Source: Paenibacillus yonginensis
Lineage (GTDB): Bacteria > Bacillota > Bacilli > Paenibacillales > Paenibacillaceae
DNA: 64,000 nucleotides
Direction: 5' to 3'
NCBI RefSeq assembly: GCF_001685395.1
Contig: NZ_CP014167.1
Span: 2,113,501-2,177,500 of the forward strand
The position numbers and the translations under genes were made by a program. Position 1 is the first letter of the stretch. Each line of letters begins with the position of its first letter. The notes beneath the pieces are model-generated. The model had not been told where the DNA came from, made no database searches, and saw only the letters and a program-made list of their open reading frames with translations. Positions 8,521 to 17,360 of this stretch are shown here, one piece after another.

Positions 8521-9666
8521 TCAGACTCGCATATTCCGAATGTCCGCAGATTTGAGTTCCCGTAGACCGGCCGTGCCGGCAACCAGGCTGTTAACGACGC
8601 TTCTCCCGCCGGAAGTCATGCGGATTACCGCTCCATGGCGGAGATCCTCCCCTACCTTCATCATGCCAAGATGGAGCATCATTTTTACGATTCTCTCCTG
8701 AAAAATCGACTCGGCCGCATCGTAATAAAACGGCTTGATAAACCGCTGAACCGTGCCGAACACCGAGGCTGCGCTGCACCAGTTCTCACTCCCGTGGCTG
8801 ATCCAGTAAATCAGGGAAACCAGATTTGGTATGGGGCTTTTATAAAGTCTTAACCAAAACTGGATCAAATCAAGCAAGGGTTCCTTGATCTCTTCCTCAA
8901 CCCTTCTATGGCCTGAATCTGTGAGGACAAGCTCATGGGCTTTCTCCCGAAGATAGCCGCGATGACAGGCATAATCATACAACAGCGCCAGGCGGTCCGG
9001 GTAATCCTTGAAGCGCCGGCCGTAGCCGAAACGCCAGCCCGCACCGCTGACCAGCGGCTCAGGAACATGCAGCATCTCCATCAGCTGCGTCTGGCAGCGC
9101 TTATGCATGACACCTTCCGCATTCAAAGGCACTTCATGCCTTTGCACGTAACGCAGCAGCAAATATAAATCCTCCGGAGCCTGCTCCTGCTCTTCGCGGT
9201 ACACTTCCGGCTCCTTCACAGTGACGATCTGCTCTTCGAGCTGCTGCTCCATCACGCTGCGAAACCTGGATTTCAAATCGTCGGGAATACCAAACAAATA
9301 ACGGGTGTCCGGAGTTGAGCCATTAAAGAGCCAGCCTCTTTGCCTGAACCGGGCGATCATCTCTCGTACTGAACCTGAACCTTCCTGTTTCTGCCCTTCG
9401 GCAAATTTGGCCTGCCCGGCGCTCGCCAGCAGCTCTTCAAGACTTAAACGGCTCCTTTTGTCGAATAGCAAGGTGTTGAGAAACCGCAAATCTTCAATGC
9501 CCATTTGATCGACGTGCTTTTGAATAAAATCCCGGTTGCCCATCTTGTTGAGGATGCTTTGTATAAGCTCATTTTTGGAGTGGGCGTTACAATTGCATTC
9601 ATAGTGGGCAGCTATCTTCGAGAGCATTTCGATATCGGCATAAGTCAGCATTTCTGCTAGGTTCAT
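8521..9666 (-). CDS. Conserved hypothetical protein, 381 residues
   Basis: I do not recognise a named family. The N-terminus (MLTYADIEMLSKIAAHYECN, then HSKNELIQSIL) looks like a SAP-like or Rho-N-like helical module, and the middle and C-terminal parts contain helix-rich, possibly winged-helix segments (DSGHRRVEEEIKEPLLD). There is no signal peptide or membrane segment, so it is cytoplasmic. The ATG at 9666 with GGTGAGG upstream is preferred to a GTG 15 bp earlier. It is possibly a DNA- or RNA-binding protein, but this is speculative. Confidence 0.6.
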   Translation of the reverse strand: MNLAEMLTYADIEMLSKIAAHYECNCNAHSKNELIQSILNKMGNRDFIQKHVDQMGIEDLRFLNTLLFDKRSRLSLEELLASAGQAKFAEGQKQEGSGSVREMIARFRQRGWLFNGSTPDTRYLFGIPDDLKSRFRSVMEQQLEEQIVTVKEPEVYREEQEQAPEDLYLLLRYVQRHEVPLNAEGVMHKRCQTQLMEMLHVPEPLVSGAGWRFGYGRRFKDYPDRLALLYDYACHRGYLREKAHELVLTDSGHRRVEEEIKEPLLDLIQFWLRLYKSPIPNLVSLIYWISHGSENWCSAASVFGTVQRFIKPFYYDAAESIFQERIVKMMLHLGMMKVGEDLRHGAVIRMTSGGRSVVNSLVAGTAGLRELKSADIRNMRV

Positions 9667-9777
9667 GGAACATCGCCTCACCGTTTTAATACCATTATGG
9701 GAAATCCTGCAGCTTTTATTCTCACTTATCTAAAAAAATATAGAGCTCCCTCAGAGAGATTCCCGCTCATTCCCCGC

Positions 9778-9823
9778 AAAAAAAGCCGTTAGCCAACCTG
9801 TCCGGCAGGTAGCTAACGGCTCT
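9778..9823 (-). terminator. Terminator of the histidine phosphatase gene
   Basis: A long stem, AGCCGTTAGC paired with GCTAACGGCT plus an inner ACCTG/CAGGT helix, followed by a seven-U run on the minus strand, just after the stop at 9832. Confidence 0.88.
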
Positions 9824-9831
9824 GTAAGAGC

Positions 9832-10431
9832 TCATTCCTGATTTTTGGAAACCGGAGATGCAAGATGCCTTGTACAATTGTACAAAACCAGATCCCAGTT
9901 CTTATCCTTCTTCTCAAGCACGGTAAGAGAAAGATTGCCGATTCGTTCGCGGTACTGATCCTGATACAGGATGCGGTAAAGCTGGGCAAGCAGTCCTCCA
10001 TGGGAAACCACAAGCACATTTTTATCGGGAAAACGTTCAGCCAGATCCTCCATAAAAGACAGGGCTCTCTGCTGGACTTCTTCAACCGTTTCCTGGCCGA
10101 GCGCCTGGGTATCCCAATCGGCTCCCCACAGCGTTTCCCTTTCATCGGCCGTGAGGCCCTCGGCTTTGCCGAAGGAGCGCTCCAGCAGCCGGGAATCCGG
10201 ATCATAGACCGGAATGGATAACCGGCTTGCAATAATCTCTCCTGTCTCCTGCGCCCTGGATAAACCGCTTGTGATAACAAAATCCCACTTTTGAGGTTCG
10301 GCTGCCAGCCGTTCGGCGAGCAATCTGGCCTGCTGGCGTCCTTCCTCATTGAGAGGGATGTCGCTTCTTCCCTGAATTTTCCCCTTGGCGTTCCAATCGG
10401 TAAGTCCGTGGCGAATCAAGCCAACAATCAT
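9832..10431 (-). CDS. Histidine phosphatase family protein (phosphoglycerate mutase-like)
   Basis: A 199-residue phosphatase of the branch-1 histidine superfamily. The catalytic RHG sits at residues 7-9 (VGLIRHGLTDWN), the family acidic residue lies in ERSFGKAEGL, and the second histidine in VVSHGGLLAQLY. The C-terminus is shorter than that of a true 2,3-bisphosphoglycerate-dependent mutase, so it more likely dephosphorylates a small metabolite (CobC/YhfR/GpmB-like); the substrate cannot be read from sequence. It has its own terminator and stands apart from the sigma operon. Confidence 0.85.
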   Translation of the reverse strand: MIVGLIRHGLTDWNAKGKIQGRSDIPLNEEGRQQARLLAERLAAEPQKWDFVITSGLSRAQETGEIIASRLSIPVYDPDSRLLERSFGKAEGLTADERETLWGADWDTQALGQETVEEVQQRALSFMEDLAERFPDKNVLVVSHGGLLAQLYRILYQDQYRERIGNLSLTVLEKKDKNWDLVLYNCTRHLASPVSKNQE

Positions 10432-10468
10432 GAAAATCCTCCTTGGTTGTTAATGATCAAGCTGCTAC

Positions 10469-10501
10469 AAAAAAGACAAATGCCATTTCGGCATTTGTCT
10501 T
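10469..10501 (-). terminator. Terminator of the sigma/anti-sigma operon
   Basis: AAGACAAATGCC pairs perfectly with GGCATTTGTCTT around a 5-nt loop, followed by U residues on the minus strand; it begins at the anti-sigma stop codon. Confidence 0.88.
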
Positions 10502-11102
10502 AATGGGTGCGAACCCGGCGAAAACCTCTCCATGCCAATAGAGCCAATCCCATAGCTACCATAGATAAAACGATCCAATACTGCGGATAACTTGGGCCTA
10601 TGCCTGCCGTAAAAGGATCTACGATGCCGCTTGACACCTGGGTTAAATTGTAGCTGACGCTTGAACCGGATACACTTTCCGCTCCGGCTACGGCTGTAGG
10701 AATCAGACCGGAATCCATAACCTGCGAATCCCTGCTGCCGCTATAGGTATTAGAAAAGGCAAACACGGCAATGCTGACTAGAAAAATAAACATGAAACTG
10801 GCGGCCCAAATCTTCAGCCTGCTTCGAAATATTCGCTCGGAAGCCGTCCGTTTGCCCTCGGTAAGCCATGGAGATTCCGCATAAATGCGCTCCATCACCC
10901 TCCGGTTCACTTCTTCTGCACGTTCTTCGCTGATTTCAATTGGCAAACTATGTACTATTCCTAGGCTTTCCTGCCATATTTCAAAATCTGCCGAGCACTC
11001 CATGCACTCCAGCAGATGGGCTTCCAAACGTCTGCGATCTGGATGGGATTTTGGCAAATCCGCAGTCCAACCAAACATTTCCTGGGCCTCTCTACAGTTC
11101 AT
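10500..11102 (-). CDS. Membrane-bound zinc-finger anti-sigma factor
   Basis: A 200-residue protein whose cytoplasmic N-terminus has the ZAS motif H-x3-C-x2-C (EAHLLECMECSADFE, around residues 28-38). Two hydrophobic helices follow, at about 105-125 (SFMFIFLVSIAVFAF) and near the C-terminus (WIVLSMVAMGLALLAW), with an extracytoplasmic loop between them. It should sequester the ECF sigma factor encoded just upstream, whose stop overlaps this ATG by 4 bp (ATGA), a sign of coupled translation. The signal that releases sigma is not evident. Confidence 0.86.
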   Translation of the reverse strand: MNCREAQEMFGWTADLPKSHPDRRRLEAHLLECMECSADFEIWQESLGIVHSLPIEISEERAEEVNRRVMERIYAESPWLTEGKRTASERIFRSRLKIWAASFMFIFLVSIAVFAFSNTYSGSRDSQVMDSGLIPTAVAGAESVSGSSVSYNLTQVSSGIVDPFTAGIGPSYPQYWIVLSMVAMGLALLAWRGFRRVRTH

Positions 11103-11698
11103 CTGCTCTTCATCCCTTCGAACGGCTCGAACAACGGCTCATAGAGATAAGGTTCGAGCTGATTCTTGACGCTGCTCCTAGCCCGAAACAGCAAGGATTT
11201 TACAGCGCTAATGCTTTGCCCCAAAATCACGGATATTTCATGATAATCAAGCTGGTCATATTCCCTAAGAATTAACGCGGACCTTTGTTTCTCCGGCAAA
11301 TTGTTGATGGCATCCCGGACCTTGTTTACCTTTTCGCTGCGCAATATGGCGTGTTCCGGAATAATTTCCTGAGGAGCAACCGGCACATACCCGCTTTCTT
11401 CAAGCGGTATCTGGCTGCTTCGCTGCTTCCGCAGCTCGCTTAATACCGTATTTCTTGCTATCGTATATAACCAAGTCGAGAATGAAGCGTCCACTTCCCG
11501 GAAGGAGTGGAGGCTGCGATAAGCTTTATAAAAGGTCTCAGAACATATATCTTCCGCAAGCAATTCAAGATTGGCGCTCTTGAGCATATGATAGACGAAG
11601 GTTAAAATCTTCCGCTGATATCGGCGCATTAACTGCGAATATAGTTCAGTATTGCCTTCCTTGATTTCTTTAATCAACTGGGAATCCGTCATTGACAT
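11099..11698 (-). CDS. ECF-family RNA polymerase sigma factor
   Basis: Extracytoplasmic-function sigma factor of 199 residues. Region 2 is visible (LLAEDICSETFYKAYRSLHS, then FSTWLYTIARNTVLSELRK), as is region 4 (LPEKQRSALILREYDQLDY, then ISVILGQSISAVKSLLFRA). The ATG at 11698 has an AGGAGG ribosome site 6 nt away and is preferred to the longer frame from 11716. It is followed by its anti-sigma partner. A candidate ECF-type promoter lies just upstream, suggesting autoregulation. I cannot assign it to SigW, SigX, SigM or another named factor. Confidence 0.9.
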   Translation of the reverse strand: MSMTDSQLIKEIKEGNTELYSQLMRRYQRKILTFVYHMLKSANLELLAEDICSETFYKAYRSLHSFREVDASFSTWLYTIARNTVLSELRKQRSSQIPLEESGYVPVAPQEIIPEHAILRSEKVNKVRDAINNLPEKQRSALILREYDQLDYHEISVILGQSISAVKSLLFRARSSVKNQLEPYLYEPLFEPFEGMKSR

Positions 11699-11745
11699 GC
11701 GATCCTCCTCGCCCATCCTGTCTTCATCCCGAGGTTTCTGCCTGT

Positions 11746-11773
11746 TTATACCGTATCGGGAGAAAAAAGTTGC
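11746..11773 (-). promoter_or_regulatory. Candidate ECF autoregulatory promoter
   Basis: On the minus strand GCAAC followed by a T-run (-35-like, 11773-11769) is separated by 15 nt from a CGG of CGGTATAA (-10-like). This fits the general AAC...CG layout of ECF promoters and lies about 50 bp upstream of the sigma start codon. Proposed only from pattern. Confidence 0.45.
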
Positions 11774-12031
11774 GGCATTTCGCCAAAAAATTTAACTTTT
11801 TTAAAGGGTCTTCAATTTTCCAAAGACTCCAGTATTATACCATAAGAAAGCCGCTCAAAAATAAAAACGAATAGTATTCCCTGATTATTGCTTCTTTATA
11901 CCTAGTTTCTGACGACGTACATGACTTTTTAATTCTTATCGGCTGACACCTTTTAAATATGTATGGCTTTGGTCCATGTTTTCAGAATCTTTTAGGTCTA
12001 ATTTTTTTTGATTTCTGCAGAAAAAAGGAGC

Positions 12032-12118
12032 AAAAAAAAAAAAACCGCCATTTCGGCGGCCGACGTTCATTTTCAGAACGTCCAGTTATTGGATAGGAGT
12101 GGAGAGAAACCATACTGT
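12032..12118 (-). ncRNA. Candidate small RNA of about 85 nt with a C-rich 5' region
   Basis: No ORF is present, yet the stretch has the signals of a separate transcript: an exact consensus promoter upstream (12125-12153), a pyrimidine-rich single-stranded 5' part (TTTCTCTCCACTCCTATCC), a 7-bp hairpin (GACGTTC/GAACGTC, 12061-12081), and a CCGCC/GGCGG hairpin followed by 13 U (12032-12059). The C-rich segment is complementary to Shine-Dalgarno-like GGAGUGGAG sequences, a trait of regulatory sRNAs in Firmicutes. Alternatives are a terminated leader of the sigma operon 330 bp downstream, or simply the tyrA terminator. I do not recognise a named family. Confidence 0.6.
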
Positions 12119-12124
12119 ACTTTT

Positions 12125-12153
12125 ATTATATGTATACGTTTTCATTCTGTCAA
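12125..12153 (-). promoter_or_regulatory. Consensus sigma-A promoter of the candidate small RNA
   Basis: On the minus strand TTGACA (12153-12148), a 17-nt spacer and TATAAT (12130-12125) match the vegetative consensus at all twelve positions. Transcription would start near 12118, away from tyrA and into the C-rich RNA. Confidence 0.8.
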
Positions 12154-12214
12154 CACTAAATTTAAATACGCTTACATTTCATTCCTCTGGAATAAATTCC
12201 AGATAAACAAACCT

Positions 12215-13309
12215 TCAGACATAGACCGAATATTCCAGCTTCATCAGCAGATTTCTGGCCTTCTCCATCTCTTTCTCGTCTCGGAAAGACAACCGAAGGG
12301 TTCCCGGCACATCTTCACGGCTTTCGATAATCTGCATATTGCTCAGGTTAATTTGGCGCACCCCCAGCACTGTGGCTACCTGCCCGATCACTCCCGGCAC
12401 GTCAGGCACGTCGATGTAAATATCATATAGCGGCTGAATAGCGCCCTTCCGGCGTTCAGGCAGTTCGTTTCTAAAGGCTCCCGCCTCCCGGAACGCCCGC
12501 TCAATCCCTTCTCCGTTCTCCTCCGCCAGCATTTCGGCAAAACGATCAACATGGCAGCGCCAATCCTCCAGCAACCGCAGCAGCACCTCTTTATTGCTCA
12601 GCAGGATATCCCGCCAGACGTCAGGAGCGCTCGAAGCAATCCGGGTAATATCCCGAAAGCCGCCGGCAGCCAGCTGGCGGTACAATTCGTTGGATTCGTT
12701 GTAGGCCCTCACCTGGTTAACGAGCGCCACTGCGATGATATGCGGCAGGTGGCTGATGGCTCCAACGATGTCGTCGTGCAGCCTGGGTTCTACGCGAATC
12801 ACATGAGATTTCGTATAAGCGAGCAGCTTCTCCAGCGACTGATAGGCTTCTTCCGTTGCATGCTGTGAAGGCGTCAGCACATAATAAGCATTTTCAAACA
12901 GCAGGGTAGATGCAGCTTCCACCCCGGAACGCTCGGAGCCGGCCATCGGATGTCCTCCGATGAAATGAACGTCATGCAGCGACAGCACATCTGCAGCCGA
13001 AGCAATGGAGGCTTTAGTGCTGCCGACATCCGTAATAATACAACCCGGTTTAAGCGGTAGCCGGCTTAACTGCTGCAGATAACGGCCTAGAATACCCACA
13101 GGCACGCATAAAAAAATAAAATCAGCGTCATGGACCGCCTCTTCAAGCGACATCGTAACTTCATCCGCAACACCCCGCGCTTCGATCCGCTCCATAACCT
13201 CACGGGTATGGCTGTATCCAACCACCGTAATGTCCGGTTTGCCTTTAAAGCAAAGCGCCAAGGACCCGCCTATCAATCCTACGCCAATGATTGCGATTTT
13301 AGTTTGCAT
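12215..13309 (-). CDS. tyrA: TyrA, prephenate dehydrogenase
   Basis: NAD-dependent oxidative decarboxylation of prephenate to 4-hydroxyphenylpyruvate, for tyrosine. The 364-residue protein has an N-terminal Rossmann motif IIGVGLIGGSLAL, the substrate segment GGHPMAGSERSGVE, a helical dimerisation domain, and a C-terminal ACT domain from about residue 295 (YDIYIDVPDVPGVIGQ) that probably senses tyrosine. It is the last gene of the aro-trp-his-tyr supercluster order of Bacillus; aroE, which follows in B. subtilis, is not here. Confidence 0.95.
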   Translation of the reverse strand: MQTKIAIIGVGLIGGSLALCFKGKPDITVVGYSHTREVMERIEARGVADEVTMSLEEAVHDADFIFLCVPVGILGRYLQQLSRLPLKPGCIITDVGSTKASIASAADVLSLHDVHFIGGHPMAGSERSGVEAASTLLFENAYYVLTPSQHATEEAYQSLEKLLAYTKSHVIRVEPRLHDDIVGAISHLPHIIAVALVNQVRAYNESNELYRQLAAGGFRDITRIASSAPDVWRDILLSNKEVLLRLLEDWRCHVDRFAEMLAEENGEGIERAFREAGAFRNELPERRKGAIQPLYDIYIDVPDVPGVIGQVATVLGVRQINLSNMQIIESREDVPGTLRLSFRDEKEMEKARNLLMKLEYSVYV

Positions 13310-13436
13310 ATGTAAACCACTCGATTCCCTAAAAGATCTATTGCCAAATTAAACGTAATTACGTACATAAACGGAAGCGGAACCCCAGGAAGCGGGGCTC
13401 CGTCTTCGTATTATCCCTATGTTGGCAAACTTCCTG

Positions 13437-14534
13437 CTAAACCAGGATCCGCTGCTCCTTCAACACCCGCTCAAGCGCAGCAATAAATTTCCGGTTCTGT
13501 TCCTCGGTCCCGACAGATACACGGATATAATTCGGATATTTGCCAAATCCGCTGCGAATAATGATTCCCAGCTTGAGCAGCGCCTGGAACATTTCCACCG
13601 CCGAAGTGCGGACATCCACCATAATGAAGTTGCCGTGCGCCGGGAAATAATTCAGTCCCAAACGGTCAAATTCCCGATTCAGGTATTCGATGCCTTCGCG
13701 GTTCTTCCGACGGCAATCCGCAATAAATGACTGATCATTCAGAGCAGCCAGAGCCGCTGCTTGCGCGAAGCGGGAAGTATTAAACGGCTCCCGAACCTGA
13801 TTGATCAGTTTGATGACGGAGGCATCGCCTACCCCGTAACCAATACGCAAGGACGCCAAACCATAGATTTTGGAGAAGGTGCGCAGCACCACTACATTTT
13901 TATATTGGCTGATCAGCGGAATGCCGTTCGGATAGGTTTCGTCAGTAACATATTCGTAGTAGGCTTCATCCAGAACAACCATTACACGTTCAGGCACACG
14001 CTCCAGAAAAGCTTTCAATTCGTCGGAAGGAATGATCGTTCCGGTCGGATTGTTGGGGTTGCAGATCCAAATTACTTTTGTCCGTTCGGTTACGGCCGCC
14101 AGCATAGCCTCCAGATCGTGAACTCCATCCTTAAGAGGGACCTCAATGCTTACGGCTCCTTCGATATCCGCATTGCTTTTATATACAGAGAACGTTTGGT
14201 CAGCCATAATATTCTCGTCGCCCGGCAGGAAGAATGCCCGCGCAATCAGGCAGATCACTTCATCGGAACCACAACCGAAGATGAGCTGATCCTGCTCCAC
14301 GCCTAAATGGGCTGCCAAAGCCTGAGCCAGTTCTGCCGCGCTGCCATCGGGATATAAGCTGATGTTCGCAAGCTCAGCCCGAACGGCCTCCAGCGCTTTC
14401 GGGGAGCTGCCATAAGGATTCTCGTTGGAGGCAAGCTTGATGACCTCCTCGAGTCCTAGTTCTTTCTTGACTTCTTCTATAGGTTTGCCAGGCTGGTAAA
14501 CCGGAAGATTCACGATCTGCGGTTTGGGTTGCAT
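13437..14534 (-). CDS. hisC: HisC, histidinol-phosphate aminotransferase
   Basis: Class I/II PLP aminotransferase of 365 residues, acting in histidine synthesis and, in Bacillus, also transaminating phenylpyruvate and 4-hydroxyphenylpyruvate. Key motifs are SNENPYGSSPKA near the N-terminus, the NPNNPTGT loop, DEAYYEY, and RTFSKIYGLASLRIGYG with the PLP lysine. The position between trpA and tyrA supports the dual role in aromatic amino-acid synthesis. It lies 41 bp from trpA and is probably in the same transcript. Confidence 0.95.
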   Translation of the reverse strand: MQPKPQIVNLPVYQPGKPIEEVKKELGLEEVIKLASNENPYGSSPKALEAVRAELANISLYPDGSAAELAQALAAHLGVEQDQLIFGCGSDEVICLIARAFFLPGDENIMADQTFSVYKSNADIEGAVSIEVPLKDGVHDLEAMLAAVTERTKVIWICNPNNPTGTIIPSDELKAFLERVPERVMVVLDEAYYEYVTDETYPNGIPLISQYKNVVVLRTFSKIYGLASLRIGYGVGDASVIKLINQVREPFNTSRFAQAAALAALNDQSFIADCRRKNREGIEYLNREFDRLGLNYFPAHGNFIMVDVRTSAVEMFQALLKLGIIIRSGFGKYPNYIRVSVGTEEQNRKFIAALERVLKEQRILV

Positions 14535-14575
14535 AATAAACGTTCCCTGCCTTTCTTATCCAAATAAGTGCTTTG

Positions 14576-15403
14576 CTATCCTTTTAATTGTGACACAAAA
14601 CTGCAAATTTGCAATAGAGCGTCCTCTTTGGTTTCTGCACCAGCCAGCAGCTCCGCTTTAGATTCAATCTCGCGGACGATAGCGCTGCCGATAACTACGC
14701 CATCGCACAAGGCGGAGAAGCGCTCCACCTGCTCATGGCTCGAAATGCCAAAACCCAAAGCTACAGGCAGATCCGTGGCCTGCTTAACCGACCCGATAAA
14801 GTCTTCTATTCCTTCATGGAAGGACGCACGAACGCCGGTTACGCCGAGCGAAGAGACGCAATAAACAAATCCCCGGGCCTTCCCGAGGATCGCCTGTATT
14901 CGTCCTTCTGAGGTCGGAGCAATCAGCGGAATCAGATGAATTCCCGCCCCGTCCGCCAGCTTCAGCAGCTCGCTGCTCTCCTCAAACGGCAGATCCGGGA
15001 TAATCAGACCGCTGATGCCGTTCTCCCTGGCGGCAGACATAAAAGCTTCAAGTCCCATCTGCAGGACCGGATTATAATAAGTGAACAGGACAAACGGCAT
15101 CTGAACGCCCCGTTCACGAGCTTTCCGCGCTGCTTCAAAACAGCTGTCGATCGTGATCCCATGCTGCAGCGCCCGCTCCGAAGCCCGCTGAATGACAGGG
15201 CCGTCAGCCAGCGGATCCGAATAAGGCACCCCGAGCTCCAGAATGTCCGCCCCGGCGCGTTCGATGCCTACAATCAGGTCTACCGTCGTCTCGGGGTTAG
15301 GATCGCCAACCGTCAGAAAGGGGATAAAAGCGGCGCGTCCTTCCTGCTTCAGCTTCCGGAAGGTCGTGTCGATCAGGTTGCTTGTTGTACCCGTCATGCT
15401 CAT
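14576..15403 (-). CDS. trpA: TrpA, tryptophan synthase alpha chain
   Basis: Cleaves indole-3-glycerol phosphate to indole and glyceraldehyde-3-phosphate. The 275-residue TIM barrel carries the catalytic glutamate and aspartate in [15 protein letters not shown], the phosphate-binding loop [10 protein letters not shown], and [12 protein letters not shown]. Its ATG overlaps the trpB stop by 4 bp, so translation is coupled and equimolar alpha/beta synthesis is expected. Confidence 0.96.
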   Translation of the reverse strand: MSMTGTTSNLIDTTFRKLKQEGRAAFIPFLTVGDPNPETTVDLIVGIERAGADILELGVPYSDPLADGPVIQRASERALQHGITIDSCFEAARKARERGVQMPFVLFTYYNPVLQMGLEAFMSAARENGISGLIIPDLPFEESSELLKLADGAGIHLIPLIAPTSEGRIQAILGKARGFVYCVSSLGVTGVRASFHEGIEDFIGSVKQATDLPVALGFGISSHEQVERFSALCDGVVIGSAIVREIESKAELLAGAETKEDALLQICSFVSQLKG

Positions 15404-16626
15404 TGCCCTTCTCCTCCTTGCTCCAAATAGGCCATAATAGAATCTACATCCTTGTCCCCGCGTCCGGACAAACAGATGACCACGATTTGATCCTGCGGCA
15501 GCTGCGGAGCCAGTTTGACTGCATGAGCAACTGCATGAGCGGATTCCAGTGCCGGAATAATCCCCTCCGTCCGGCTTAGCAGCTGCAGCGCATCTATCGC
15601 TTCCTGATCCGTGACCGGCACATATTGGGCTCTTTCAAGATCCTTGAGATAAGCATGTTCCGGTCCGATACCCGGATAATCCAATCCTGCAGAAATCGAA
15701 TGGGCCGGCTGAACCTGGCCGTGTTCGTCCTGCAGCAAATAGCTCAGCGAGCCTTGAAAAACCCCTTTGCTGCCAAGCGTCATTGTAGCGGCATGATAGG
15801 GAGTATCAATGCCTTTGCCAGCTGCTTCAACGCCAATCAGTCCTACTTCAGTATCCTGAATGAACGGGTAAAACATGCCGATTGAATTGCTGCCTCCGCC
15901 CACGGCGGCTATAATCTGGTCCGGCAGCCGCCCTTCGGTTTCAAGGATCTGCTCCCTCGTTTCATCCCCGATCACACGCTGAAAGTTCCGCACCATCATC
16001 GGATAAGGATGAGGACCGGTAGCCGAACCCAAAATGTAGAAGGTATCTTCCACGTGGCTGACCCAGTAACGCAGCGTTTCGTTGCACGCATCCTTTAAAG
16101 TCCGTGTTCCGGACAGCACCGGAACGACTTCCGCCCCGAGGAGCTTCATTCGAAAGACATTCAGCTGCTGGCGTTTCATATCCTCTTCACCCATAAAGAC
16201 TTTGCATTCCAGTCCCAGCAAAGCGGCAACCGTTGCACTCGCTACGCCATGCTGGCCGGCTCCGGTCTCGGCAATAATTTTGGTTTTGCCCATACGTTTG
16301 GCCAGAACGCCCTGCCCGATAGCGTTGTTGATTTTGTGCGCTCCGGTGTGGTTCAAATCTTCACGTTTCAAATAAATTTTGGCCCCGCCCAGTTCCTGAG
16401 TCAATCTATCCGCATAATACAGAGGCGTCTTGCGCCCCGAATAATGCTTGAGCAAATAATCAATCTCTTCCTGAAAGGAAGGATCTTCGGCATGCCGCTT
16501 GTAAGCTTCCTCCAGTTCCAGAAGAGCATTCATCAATGTCTCGGGAACATAACGTCCTCCAAAACCGCCGAATCGCCCCTTCTCATCCGGCATCGTTGCC
16601 TGTCCGCCCAGCTGATATTCTGTCAT
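15400..16626 (-). CDS. trpB: TrpB, tryptophan synthase beta chain
   Basis: PLP enzyme of 408 residues that condenses indole with serine. The PLP lysine is in [12 protein letters not shown], the phosphate cup in [12 protein letters not shown], and the canonical N-terminus [13 protein letters not shown] is present, marking a TrpB1-type chain. The start overlaps the trpF stop (ATGA). It forms the alpha2-beta2 complex with TrpA encoded next. Confidence 0.96.
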   Translation of the reverse strand: MTEYQLGGQATMPDEKGRFGGFGGRYVPETLMNALLELEEAYKRHAEDPSFQEEIDYLLKHYSGRKTPLYYADRLTQELGGAKIYLKREDLNHTGAHKINNAIGQGVLAKRMGKTKIIAETGAGQHGVASATVAALLGLECKVFMGEEDMKRQQLNVFRMKLLGAEVVPVLSGTRTLKDACNETLRYWVSHVEDTFYILGSATGPHPYPMMVRNFQRVIGDETREQILETEGRLPDQIIAAVGGGSNSIGMFYPFIQDTEVGLIGVEAAGKGIDTPYHAATMTLGSKGVFQGSLSYLLQDEHGQVQPAHSISAGLDYPGIGPEHAYLKDLERAQYVPVTDQEAIDALQLLSRTEGIIPALESAHAVAHAVKLAPQLPQDQIVVICLSGRGDKDVDSIMAYLEQGGEGQ

Positions 16627-17360
16627 TGTCCGCGCACCCTCTCTACAAATGCTGTAATTAATCCGATATCTTTAACGCCTTCGCGTTCTACTCCGCTTGA
16701 TACGTCTACGCCGTCCGGATGATAGTCCCGGACAAGCTGTCCGACATTCCGTTCATGTAGCCCCCCCGCAATCAGCAGCGGGATCCGGGCATTGTGAGCC
16801 CAGGCCTGATAAGGTTTGATTAAACTCCAGTCAAAAGCAACGCCCGAGCCTCCGCCGTATACAGGATCATACGTGTCCAATAGGATCGCATCCACCGAAT
16901 GACGATAAGGCTCCAGCAGAACGTCAGGAGAGAACGGCTCTGGTTCCGACTCGGCTTGAGCATTCTCATTTGCCTCCTGCACGCCGCCTTCCGCCGCCTT
17001 GCTTCTCATAGCCAGCGCTTTGAACACCTCTACGCCAAAACGTTGCTTGACCTGGCGGCAAAACTCGGGCCGCTCTTGCCCGTGCAGCTGCACGACGTCA
17101 AGTTTGGCCTGCCCCAGCACCTGCTCAAGCTCCTCCATCGCCGGGTTAACAAATACGCCGACGGTTTTGGGGAGTTTGGGTTCCCTATGTCCAGCGCCCC
17201 ATTCTTTTACGGCTTCAATCATCATTCCCGCTTGATCTGCCGGCACTTGCCTGCGGCTTGGAGCAAATACAAATCCGATCCAATCGACCTGTAAAGGTAA
17301 CAATGATTTTACCACTTCAACGCTTTGCAGTCCACAAATTTTTATGGCCGTGTCCACCAT
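16623..17360 (-). CDS. trpF: TrpF, phosphoribosylanthranilate isomerase
   Basis: Isomerises N-(5'-phosphoribosyl)-anthranilate. The product starts at [12 protein letters not shown]; the ATG shares one base with the trpC stop, and a longer frame from 17474 is a read-back into trpC. The catalytic cysteine is in KICGLQ and the aspartate in [14 protein letters not shown]. At 245 residues it is longer than usual because of an acidic, low-complexity insert around residues 135-155 ([11 protein letters not shown]). The barrel motifs either side are intact, so it should be functional. Confidence 0.94.
   Translation of the reverse strand: MVDTAIKICGLQSVEVVKSLLPLQVDWIGFVFAPSRRQVPADQAGMMIEAVKEWGAGHREPKLPKTVGVFVNPAMEELEQVLGQAKLDVVQLHGQERPEFCRQVKQRFGVEVFKALAMRSKAAEGGVQEANENAQAESEPEPFSPDVLLEPYRHSVDAILLDTYDPVYGGGSGVAFDWSLIKPYQAWAHNARIPLLIAGGLHERNVGQLVRDYHPDGVDVSSGVEREGVKDIGLITAFVERVRGQ

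Noticed and set aside
10500..11698. Assignment of the ECF pair as SigW/RsiW because prsW is in the window
   Set aside because: The genes lie 35 kb apart and region 4 does not allow a named assignment; several ECF anti-sigmas could be PrsW substrates.
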